DNA of 64,000 nt from an uncultured Eubacteriaceae bacterium (lineage in GTDB: Bacteria; Bacillota; Clostridia; Lachnospirales; CAG-274): positions 62,001 to 126,000 of the forward strand of contig CAMTZM010000005.1 of the NCBI GenBank assembly GCA_947086655.1, read 5' to 3'. The notes beneath the pieces are model-generated. The model was not told the origin of the DNA, did not search any database, and was given only the letters and a program-made list of their open reading frames with translations. Positions 45,744 to 53,991 of this stretch are shown piece by piece. Positions within the stretch are counted from its first letter, which is position 1, and each line of letters starts with the position of its first letter. A program made the position numbers and the translations under genes.

Positions 45744-47506
45744 TATAGCAACATCTCCATAATATCATTGATTTTATATTCTTTGTCATATTCCAAATCT
45801 TTTAGCCTCAACAGTTTAAAAGAAGCTACATAGAGTGCGAGAATATGCGCACATGGTTCAGAAATATTTCTTTCGCCTCTTTTAAATTTTTGACAGCTGC
45901 AATTAAGCTTTGTAATTTGTCCGTCTTGATCAATGACAATTTCTGTAACATTAGACTGTTGCCAGCGACCCTCGTTATACGTTGTTGAGAATATAAATTC
46001 TTTTTGAGGCGTATATTTTACTTTCATATTATCAAATGTTAAAGTACTGTATTTTTGTACTTCAGATTCAATATCTGTAATTTCATAAAGTTCTTTAGGA
46101 ATTGGAGTATTGCAAAGATGTCTAAAACGCACTTTATTTTTAACAATATCAAAATATCCCTCTCCGCGTCTAAACAACATGCCAATACCAGCTTTTATCT
46201 TATCATCTTTTGTATCTTTAATATTATCAAAAATTTCATCCATAGATAAACAGCGTTCCTTTTTAAGCAATTTATAAACATCATTATAATTGCCTTTACC
46301 TGTAAATCCAGCCATAATATTAAATGCTGTACCTTTAACCCAGTCATTTGAAGACCATGATGAAAATCCAACTGTCATTTGCATTGTACCCATATCAGCA
46401 CGAATAAATTGAGGCATTCCAAACCCTAAAAAACGTATATGAAACGCTTTAGATAATGGAATTAACTTTTCAACTACAAGCCAACGTCTTCTTCCCCATA
46501 TTTTTTCTTCTCTTTTTTGGCTGCCGTTATAAACAGCATTTAAGGTAAGAACTGTTCCAAAAGGCTCAAATACAATTTTCACTCTTTTTTTTGGCTCTAA
46601 TATCCATTTCATATAGCGTGGACTTTTCTTTTCTTTATGTTTTCTTAAAAATGCACATATATCATACATATCAGAAGGAGTAAGTTCTATTTCAATTCCA
46701 GTTAATGCTGCCGCTGAAGATACTTGATTAAATCCTTTTATCCATGTTTCAGGCAAATCAATTTTCTTTTCCACATATTCCGGCACAATATCATTATCTA
46801 TTACAAAACCTTCAGGATTAATAGATAAAGTAACGTCTGTATAACTTCTAAATCTCTGCATTTCTTTTTCCAATTTAGCCGAAAAGTCTATATTTGTTGT
46901 TCCTAACTTAGGCGTTTGCAATAAATCAAACTCATCCATAGCAACCGATAAGCAACCGTAAGTAGATTCGTCAATAGAAAAAGCTTCAAATGAGACTTGG
47001 TCTTTATGTACAGTAATTACAGGGTCTAATACAAACCACAGGCTATAATCTCTGTCTCTTATAAACTTCCAAAAATCTCTTTCAATTTTATAATAATCCT
47101 TCCATGCATCATATTGGTCAATTTGTCTTTGCAGATTTTTTTGTATTTCTAATAACCTTTTTATTTCATTATTTTTAAGTAACAGTTCAGAGTCACAAAC
47201 GTCAATTTTCTTTTGCAAAGTTTCCCTTACATTTGGAACATATTCTTTATGAGCCTTAATACGTCTTTCAATTTCTTGTTCAAGCCATGCAAAATACTCT
47301 GGTCTTTCTTTTGTTTTTTTACTCATATCAGAAATAACAATATCTCTTAACATAAGCATTGCATCACGAAATAATAAAGGATGTTTTAATTTTCCCGAAA
47401 AAGAAACTTTTTCGTCACGAGATAAATCAGGGCTTAGTCCTAAAGTTGTTTTATCATTAACTTGTGTACATTGAGAAGGACTTGCGTATTTATAATTTAC
47501 TTTCAT
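45743..47506 (-). CDS. SWIM zinc-finger protein of the retron operon (WHSWIM-like)
   Basis: 587 aa. The C-terminal SWIM motif is clear: CSC (about 536-538) and CAH (about 552-554), fitting CxCxnCxH. Upstream, residues about 460-500 (AGIGMLFRRGEGYF...) could form a winged helix; a coiled coil lies near 60-125. SWIM domains bind nucleic acid or protein. The gene overlaps the helical-repeat gene by 4 bp (ATGA) and the RT gene by 1 bp, so the three products are made together. It matches the partner I recall as WHSWIM in type XIII retrons; effector activity is unknown. Confidence 0.8.
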   Translation of the reverse strand: MKVNYKYASPSQCTQVNDKTTLGLSPDLSRDEKVSFSGKLKHPLLFRDAMLMLRDIVISDMSKKTKERPEYFAWLEQEIERRIKAHKEYVPNVRETLQKKIDVCDSELLLKNNEIKRLLEIQKNLQRQIDQYDAWKDYYKIERDFWKFIRDRDYSLWFVLDPVITVHKDQVSFEAFSIDESTYGCLSVAMDEFDLLQTPKLGTTNIDFSAKLEKEMQRFRSYTDVTLSINPEGFVIDNDIVPEYVEKKIDLPETWIKGFNQVSSAAALTGIEIELTPSDMYDICAFLRKHKEKKSPRYMKWILEPKKRVKIVFEPFGTVLTLNAVYNGSQKREEKIWGRRRWLVVEKLIPLSKAFHIRFLGFGMPQFIRADMGTMQMTVGFSSWSSNDWVKGTAFNIMAGFTGKGNYNDVYKLLKKERCLSMDEIFDNIKDTKDDKIKAGIGMLFRRGEGYFDIVKNKVRFRHLCNTPIPKELYEITDIESEVQKYSTLTFDNMKVKYTPQKEFIFSTTYNEGRWQQSNVTEIVIDQDGQITKLNCSCQKFKRGERNISEPCAHILALYVASFKLLRLKDLEYDKEYKINDIMEMLL

Positions 47507-50283
47507 AGACTGCTTACCTCCTTCTGAATTTGAGCAAATGCGACAAGCGCTCTTTCAGAATCTATTTTAATGCTTGTACTTCCAATATCAAGCAGTATAC
47601 ATTCTATTTCTTTTTGTTTTTCCGGATAATATTTTAAAAATTCCGGAATTGTTTTATATATATATTCCTTACTTTTAGAAACTCTATTTGGTAAATAAAG
47701 TAATGTTTTTATATAATATATATATAAATCTGGTTGTGCTTCGTTTAAATTAGAAAATGTTTCTTCTAATTTTTTAGAAATATAAGATTTTACATCAACA
47801 CATGGATGTTCCAGCATGCGCAAAACAAATTTTTTCGGAACTTTATTTCCATACCAATCATTTAATTTCTCTAAACCATATTGATACGCTTTCTCTATTG
47901 GAGAATCTAATAAAATCATATGGAATTTTTCTCTTTTTTCAATTTCCATACTTTCAAAAACAGACTTTGCAATTTTATTTAAAGCATATACGCTGCATTC
48001 AAAAAGAATTAACAAAAGTGTATTTTTTTCTGTAAGCGTATCCTGCAATTTATCTATTACTTTTGTAAGTGTTTTTACGAGTCTTGCCGAACCTGTATCT
48101 AATATAGATAAAATAACGCTGTTCTTTGGGAGAATGTTTTCTTTAATTGATTTTAATAATGATACAATATTATATTCTCTTTCTGTAATTCTGCTGTGTT
48201 TTAAGTCAATATCATTTAAAGTATCCTTTAATAAATCATATGGAATAGAAAATATTATATTTTCCATTGTTTCAAATAGAAAATCCGGCATTTTTCTTAT
48301 ACTTAACAATAAAGATATAAAATAATGTAATAATTCCTGCTTTTCTTTTATGCTAAAAGTATCTACTTTTTCAACTGAATTTTGTATTAAATCTATAATT
48401 CGTTCTGAAAATTCTATATTTTGTTCTATAAAGTCCTCGCTTTTTTCGACAAGTGATTTTATAAATACAATATATTCCTGCGACGAGAAATTGTTTATAT
48501 TATTTTCAAATACAGTATACCATGTCTCTATTGTATCTAAGAAAAGAAAATCTACAACATCTTTAGGACTAAATTTTCCATTTGTTCTTTTAAAATACTC
48601 ATTTGCAGCATTTTGCAATTTTTCTGACTGTACTCCCATTAATGAAATCATTATATTTGTATCAAATTCCGGCAGCATTTTTAATTTAGGTATTAATATT
48701 TTGATAAACAATTTAGCTGTTTTATCATATTTTATTTTTGATAAATCAATAAGTTCTTTTATTTCATATGAATCAAACTTATGCTGATTATTAGCTTTTT
48801 TCAATATAGCATAGCAAAATTCATGCACAGGAGAAGCGTTTGCATTTTTGGCTATATAAATAATATCGTTAATATTTCTATGCCATATTAACTCATCTGA
48901 CGCTGTATTTTCTACTATTACATTTCTAAAATATCTATTGAAAAAAAAGTTATCTCCAAAATAACTATACATTCCTAAACTATCATTATCTCTGTAACTT
49001 GTAAGCATTTCACGTGCTACTGTTATAAACTTTTCCTCATCTTCTTCTTTATATCTATCAATAGTTCTTCTAAGATAACGCTGATAATATTTATATGCAC
49101 CTGTTCTTCCGCTTCCTCTTAAATAATAAACCGTTCTTGGAGCATCAAGATAATAAGCAATCTTACCAATAACATCTGCCATTTTGTATGCTTTTGCTGT
49201 TTGTATTGTATTTTTAAATTTTATATTATAAATATTTTTTCCGTCTGTATAAGTATTTTTTTTATATAAATTTTGACTGCCAAATATATAATACATATTG
49301 GAATAAGCATAAGGACGGTTTAAGTATTCTTCTAATTCTTTTCCTTCTAATACTTTATTATTTAATTTCAATCTTTTTATATGAAAATCCATTTCAGGTA
49401 ATGTTTTATATATAAAATCTTTTTGTTCCTGCATTAATTTTTCGTCAAATATACTTATATATTGTTTTAAACAACGTTTTAATCCATTGTGATATGCTTC
49501 TTTTGCCCACAATACTTTACTTTCGTCTATCTGTTTTGCAGTTTCAAGCAAAATTGGATTTCTTTTTATTGTAAGTTCTTGAAAAATACCACAAGCCAAC
49601 TCTATGCTTGCTGATTTTAAAACTTGTTTATAATCTTCAACAGAAGGCTGCATATTTACAAATTGACTGAGACATTTTTTTCTTGTATACAATCTTTCTT
49701 TTAAAAACATATTTAAAACATTTTCATAATACAGGCTATCAGGTTTAAAACCAAATAAAACACTTGGTTCATCAATTAGTTCAAAATCCTCGAATTTAAT
49801 TTGATTTGATTTTAAAAATGAAACATAGTCTGTATAAGTATTTTTTTCATAATAATTAAATGAAACATTTTTTTCTATATTATAAAACTCTTTTATAATA
49901 TATTTTTTATCAATTTCTAAAACCTTTCTATAACCTGTTGTTCTATCATAGTACCAATGCTCGTATGCGGTTTTATAACCTTTCATATAACAAAGTACGT
50001 TGTTTTCTTTCTCGTAATATGTATTTGGGATAGAAGGCAAATGTCCATTTACACCATGAAATATAGTATAATTGGTATATGTAACAATAGGTTCTAATAT
50101 ATACGCTTCTGTATAGTAGGAATTAGGAGAAGATTTAATTTCTCTTTCAAACTTTTGTTCTCCGTATAAAATAAGCAAACATGGATTTTTTTTGCTGTCT
50201 AATCCCCAAAGCAATATTTTACGAATAGGATTTATACTTTGTTTCCAAAGCCTTTGTTTTTCTTGTAATGTTAGATTTTTCAT
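47503..50283 (-). CDS. Large helical-repeat protein of the retron operon (ARM-like)
   Basis: 926 aa, first gene of the operon. Almost entirely helical from about residue 180, with repeated Leu/Ile-rich helix pairs in the second half consistent with HEAT/ARM repeats. No enzyme motif recognised. The N-terminal 170 residues are Tyr- and Lys-rich and beta-like. Matches the ARM component of type XIII retron systems by size, order and partner. The ATG at 50283 has AAGGA 14 bases before it, an unusually long spacing, and that site lies in a hairpin. Confidence 0.75.
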   Translation of the reverse strand: MKNLTLQEKQRLWKQSINPIRKILLWGLDSKKNPCLLILYGEQKFEREIKSSPNSYYTEAYILEPIVTYTNYTIFHGVNGHLPSIPNTYYEKENNVLCYMKGYKTAYEHWYYDRTTGYRKVLEIDKKYIIKEFYNIEKNVSFNYYEKNTYTDYVSFLKSNQIKFEDFELIDEPSVLFGFKPDSLYYENVLNMFLKERLYTRKKCLSQFVNMQPSVEDYKQVLKSASIELACGIFQELTIKRNPILLETAKQIDESKVLWAKEAYHNGLKRCLKQYISIFDEKLMQEQKDFIYKTLPEMDFHIKRLKLNNKVLEGKELEEYLNRPYAYSNMYYIFGSQNLYKKNTYTDGKNIYNIKFKNTIQTAKAYKMADVIGKIAYYLDAPRTVYYLRGSGRTGAYKYYQRYLRRTIDRYKEEDEEKFITVAREMLTSYRDNDSLGMYSYFGDNFFFNRYFRNVIVENTASDELIWHRNINDIIYIAKNANASPVHEFCYAILKKANNQHKFDSYEIKELIDLSKIKYDKTAKLFIKILIPKLKMLPEFDTNIMISLMGVQSEKLQNAANEYFKRTNGKFSPKDVVDFLFLDTIETWYTVFENNINNFSSQEYIVFIKSLVEKSEDFIEQNIEFSERIIDLIQNSVEKVDTFSIKEKQELLHYFISLLLSIRKMPDFLFETMENIIFSIPYDLLKDTLNDIDLKHSRITEREYNIVSLLKSIKENILPKNSVILSILDTGSARLVKTLTKVIDKLQDTLTEKNTLLLILFECSVYALNKIAKSVFESMEIEKREKFHMILLDSPIEKAYQYGLEKLNDWYGNKVPKKFVLRMLEHPCVDVKSYISKKLEETFSNLNEAQPDLYIYYIKTLLYLPNRVSKSKEYIYKTIPEFLKYYPEKQKEIECILLDIGSTSIKIDSERALVAFAQIQKEVSSL

Positions 50284-50294
50284 TATCGTAAACA

Positions 50295-50362
50295 GTTTCC
50301 TTTCTATACATATTTTTATAAGGAAACATTGATTTATTTAAAACTTAATCATTATTTCCCTA
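50295..50362 (-). promoter_or_regulatory. Structured leader of the retron operon (GGAAAC palindrome, copy 2)
   Basis: GGAAACATTGATT (50322-50334) can pair imperfectly with AATCATTATTTCCC (50347-50360). Alternatively AAGGAAAC (50320-50327) pairs perfectly with GTTTCCTT (50295-50302), which contains the putative ribosome site. The two structures compete. Confidence 0.5.
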
Positions 50363-50384
50363 ATATTGTGTGCTTTTATGATAA

Positions 50385-50413
50385 ATTATATATTATTTTC
50401 GACATATTTTCAA
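50385..50413 (-). promoter_or_regulatory. Promoter of the retron operon
   Basis: On the minus strand TTGAAA (50413-50408), a 17-bp spacer and a perfect TATAAT (50390-50385). Predicted leader is about 95 nt. Confidence 0.7.
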
Positions 50414-50704
50414 GCAATTTAACTAATACAAATAAAAAAATTTCAAAATAAAATTGTTTATTTTATTATTAAAAAAACTTAATGGAAATAATAAATGTAG
50501 AAGAAGAAAATTAAATAATTTTTCTTATAGTTTTGATATTAAAATTCTTGCAGCCGACGGCGAAAGTATTTTTCTTTTTGTTTAGTGAGAGTTTGAACTT
50601 TCACTAAATAACAGAGTAAGTCCATCGATTTTTAAGTTGGGGGGCTTACTCTGTTGGTTAAGTTACTTTGCCACTTTTAATATTAAAAGTGCTTTATATA
50701 TTTT
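50414..50704. other. Gene-free region upstream of the retron operon
   Basis: 50414-50545 is AT-rich with no clear structure. 50551-50661 is repeat family 1 copy B. A perfect 20-bp palindrome CACTTTTAATATTAAAAGTG occupies 50672-50691, just downstream of the epimerase stop. Any independent retron ncRNA on this side would have to lie here. Confidence 0.45.
50551..50661. repeat. Two-hairpin repeat family 1, copy B
   Basis: TTTAGTGA (50581-50588) pairs with TCACTAAA (50601-50608). AACAGAGTAAG pairs with CTTACTCTGTT (50609-50655), with a G6 tract at 50639-50644. It resembles copies A and C in hairpin one, in the TTAAAA/poly-C core and in the CCGACGG end. Confidence 0.7.
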
Positions 50705-51508
50705 TCAAAATTTCAATTTCTTCATATTTTTATCATATACAAGATTTCCAAAAGCTTTAATAAATATGTTAAAATTAAGTTTTTTAACTACAAAACCTAA
50801 GAATTTAGAGTAAAAAATTTTCTTTTTCATTTCATTTGCTATATTTTCAGCCATTTCACAAATATCAGCATACTCATTATCTTGAGGAAAGAAAATACCA
50901 CTTTCACTTTTTTGAATAATATTATAAATAAAATCAAGTAAATTTTCTATTGATATAACGCTTTTTTTATTATGAACAAGAGGGAAAATGGGTAAAATAT
51001 TTATTATTTTTCTCATTAAATTATAATTTCCACCGCAGTTTTTACCATAAACTAAAGGTGGACGCAATATAGCTATTTTATAATTTTCATTTGCTAAAGG
51101 CAAAATAAGGTTTTCACCTTTAAGCTTGCTTTTTCCATATTTTGTAACAGGATTTAAAATAGTATTTTCATCTATTATACCTTCTTTCAATCCATATACA
51201 CTCATTGAACTTAAATAAATGAACATATGTCCTCCGTTTTCCTTATGCTTTTTAGCAAGCTTATATGTTAATTTTGAATTTACTTTATAGTATTGTTCAA
51301 TGGGAATTTTTCTTTCGTTTTTATGAACAATAGCTGCACAATGAATTAAAATATCAGCGTTTTTTAAATCTATTTCCGTATTTTCATCAATATCAATATT
51401 GCGTACGCTTATACATTCAACATTTATATTTTTTGATTTTAAATAATTAAACAAGTTTAAAGCAATAAAACCGTTTTCACCTGTAATTAATACTTTTTCC
51501 ATTTTCAT
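50705..51508 (-). CDS. NAD-dependent sugar-nucleotide epimerase/reductase
   Basis: 267 aa. Extended SDR fold: ITGENGFIALNL nucleotide-binding loop, SSMSVYG and YGKSK active-site Tyr/Lys. Probably a 4-epimerase or 4-keto reductase for a sugar nucleotide. It overlaps the sugar transferase gene by 32 bp; GAAGGAG before the ATG at 51508 supports this start. Last gene of the glycan cassette. Confidence 0.87.
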   Translation of the reverse strand: MKMEKVLITGENGFIALNLFNYLKSKNINVECISVRNIDIDENTEIDLKNADILIHCAAIVHKNERKIPIEQYYKVNSKLTYKLAKKHKENGGHMFIYLSSMSVYGLKEGIIDENTILNPVTKYGKSKLKGENLILPLANENYKIAILRPPLVYGKNCGGNYNLMRKIINILPIFPLVHNKKSVISIENLLDFIYNIIQKSESGIFFPQDNEYADICEMAENIANEMKKKIFYSKFLGFVVKKLNFNIFIKAFGNLVYDKNMKKLKF

Positions 51509-52094
51509 TAATACTTACTCCTTCATGTATACCGCTGCCTTTTATTACAATTTTAATTGTTAAAATTAATATTTTTATATCAAGTAAAAAGCCGGCTTTT
51601 TTAGAGTATTCTCCATCATATTTAGCTTTTATGTCAATAGGAAGTTCGTCTCTTCCGTTAATTTGTGCTAATCCAGTTATTCCGGGTTTTAAATCATTTG
51701 CATTATATTTATCTCTTTCTTTAATTAAATCTGTTTGATTCCATAAAGCTGGACGTGGTCCTATAATACTCATATCACCTTTAATAACATTAAATAGCTG
51801 AGGAATTTCGTCAAGGCTTGTTTTTCTTAATATAGCCCCTATTTTTGTTATATATATATCAGGATTTTCAAGCATATGAGTAGGCATATTGGCAGGTGTA
51901 TCAGTTCTCATTGTTCTAAATTTATAAATATAAAAAAACTTTTTATTTTTACCTACTCTTTTTTGAGTAAAAAAAACTTTTCCTTTACTCTCCAATTTTA
52001 TTAAAACGGCAATTATTAGCATAGGAATAAATAAAATAATAATTCCAATAAAGGCAAATAAAAAATCAAAAATTCTTTTTAAATAAAAATACAT
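51477..52094 (-). CDS. Undecaprenyl-phosphate sugar-1-phosphate transferase
   Basis: 205 aa. One N-terminal membrane segment, then FTQKRVGKN, YKFRTMR, RKTSLDEIPQLFNVIKGDMSIIGPRP and PGITGLAQINGRDEL: the small PglC-type monotopic transferase family. Loads the first sugar of a surface glycan onto undecaprenyl phosphate. Confidence 0.95.
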   Translation of the reverse strand: MYFYLKRIFDFLFAFIGIIILFIPMLIIAVLIKLESKGKVFFTQKRVGKNKKFFYIYKFRTMRTDTPANMPTHMLENPDIYITKIGAILRKTSLDEIPQLFNVIKGDMSIIGPRPALWNQTDLIKERDKYNANDLKPGITGLAQINGRDELPIDIKAKYDGEYSKKAGFLLDIKILILTIKIVIKGSGIHEGVSINENGKSINYR

Positions 52095-52110
52095 AAATTT
52101 CCCCCATTAT

Positions 52111-53991
52111 TTAAGTTTCATAATTAGGCACAATTTCCTTAATTATTGAAAGAACTGTTTCAGGTTTATTTAAAACAGCATTATATAAATTTTCAAGTTG
52201 TTTATCAAATTTATCATAATCAATTTCCAATGGTTTAGCAATAAATATTTTATTATGATAAGCTGCTTTTAAACCTTCTTTTTCATCGGACATCATAAGC
52301 TGTTCACATAATTTTTCTCCATTTTTAAGACCTATAAACTTAATTTTTATATCTTTATCAGGTATATATCCGGATAATTTAATAAGATTTTTCGCTAAAT
52401 CAATAATTTTTACAGGTTCACCCATATCAAGTACAAATATTTTACCGCTTTTACCAAGCCCGGCCGCTTGAATTACAAGTCTTGCAGCCTCTGGTATTGT
52501 CATAAAATATCTTGATACTTCAGGATGAGTTACTGTTACAGGTCCTCCGTTTTCTATTTGTTTTTGAAATATTGGGATTACGCTTCCGCTGCTTCCAAGC
52601 ACATTTCCAAATCTTACCGCCATAAATTTTGTTTTGCTGTTTGCCGCCATTTTTTGAACAAGAAGTTCTGTAATTCTTTTTGTCGCTCCCATTACACTTG
52701 ACGGATTAACAGCTTTATCAGTTGACAGAAGAACAAATCTGTCAGCATTGTATTTATCAGCGCAAAAAACAACATTTTTAGTTCCAAATACATTATTTTT
52801 TACAGCTTCACACGGACATTGTTCCATTAAATTAACATGCTTATGAGCGGCAGCATGAAAAATAACAGAAGGATTAAATTCATTAAATATTGTTTCAACC
52901 GATTTTAAATCTCTTATAGAACCTATTCTTATTACAAAATTTATCTCATTTTCATACTTTGAACGTAATTCATTATAAAGTTCAAATACATTATTTTCAT
53001 ATATATCAAACATAATAAGTGTACGTGGTTTAAATCTTGATATTTGACGACATAATTCAGAACCTATGGAACCGCCGCCGCCTGTAACAAGTACAACATT
53101 ATTTTTAAGATATCCTGAAATGCTTTTTACGTCAAGTTTGACTTCATCTCTAAAAAGCAAATCGGATATATTAACGTCTCTGACAGAAAATTTAACACCT
53201 TCTGAAAGGTCGCTTAAAGGAGGTATAGTCTTTATTACACAATCAGTTTTTGTACAGTTATTAAAAATTCTTTTTATTTGCTGATTAGTTGCAGACGGTA
53301 TTGCAATAATAATCTCATCAATTTTATAACTTTTTGCGATATTTTCAATATCATCTACTCCATTTATTACTCTTACACCGTTAATATGAGTATTATTTTT
53401 TGATAAATCATCATCAACAACAACTACGGCTACTTTGTTTTCATAATTTTTTTCTCTTGAAATAATATTTTGTATTACTGAATTTCCAGCCTTTCCAGCG
53501 CCTATTATCATAACTCTTTTATTATTCATTCTTTTTGATATTATATGACCTATCAAATTTGAAAGTCTTTTAATAATTCTGTATCCAAACCTTGAAAAGA
53601 CACATAAGCCCGAATTTATAATCATTGCAGCAAAAAGAAGTCTTTTTGAAAGAGATATATATACAAAATTTTTTATAAAAAAATAATCAAACCAAAAAAT
53701 ACTTACATATATCAATGTCTCGGCAATAATAATTTTAAATATTTCTTCAATACTGGCATATTTCCATAAATTATTATAAAATCCAAATATAGCATAAACA
53801 GATATGCACAAAATATCTGCCCCAATAAATATAAAAAAGTACCAATCCCAAATTTGATATGGAATAACCGTTCTGTAACCACCAGGGATACTTCCGTCGT
53901 ACCATAAACCTATACCAGCAAGAAGAGAAAAATTAATACAAATTATATCCATAATAATATATAATATTATTTTTCGGCGTTTATCTTTCAT
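52111..53991 (-). CDS. Membrane UDP-sugar 4,6-dehydratase (PglF/WbpM/CapD-like)
   Basis: 626 aa. Four N-terminal membrane helices (about 8-130), a first Rossmann domain (MIIGAGKAGNSVIQNI) and a C-terminal SDR domain (VTGGGGSIGSELCRQI, FHAAAHKHVNLMEQ). The usual YxxxK is altered (STDKAVNPSSVMGATKR), as in this family. Probably makes a 4-keto-6-deoxy UDP-HexNAc used by the adjacent transferase. Its ATG overlaps the ligase stop by 4 bp. Confidence 0.93.
   Translation of the reverse strand: MKDKRRKIILYIIMDIICINFSLLAGIGLWYDGSIPGGYRTVIPYQIWDWYFFIFIGADILCISVYAIFGFYNNLWKYASIEEIFKIIIAETLIYVSIFWFDYFFIKNFVYISLSKRLLFAAMIINSGLCVFSRFGYRIIKRLSNLIGHIISKRMNNKRVMIIGAGKAGNSVIQNIISREKNYENKVAVVVVDDDLSKNNTHINGVRVINGVDDIENIAKSYKIDEIIIAIPSATNQQIKRIFNNCTKTDCVIKTIPPLSDLSEGVKFSVRDVNISDLLFRDEVKLDVKSISGYLKNNVVLVTGGGGSIGSELCRQISRFKPRTLIMFDIYENNVFELYNELRSKYENEINFVIRIGSIRDLKSVETIFNEFNPSVIFHAAAHKHVNLMEQCPCEAVKNNVFGTKNVVFCADKYNADRFVLLSTDKAVNPSSVMGATKRITELLVQKMAANSKTKFMAVRFGNVLGSSGSVIPIFQKQIENGGPVTVTHPEVSRYFMTIPEAARLVIQAAGLGKSGKIFVLDMGEPVKIIDLAKNLIKLSGYIPDKDIKIKFIGLKNGEKLCEQLMMSDEKEGLKAAYHNKIFIAKPLEIDYDKFDKQLENLYNAVLNKPETVLSIIKEIVPNYET

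Noticed and set aside
50551..50661. Repeat copy B as the retron msr-msd RNA
   Set aside because: It is hairpin-rich and close to the operon, but related copies at 42.1 and 63.6 kb are not next to an RT, and no a1/a2 pairing was seen. A dispersed repeat is the simpler reading.
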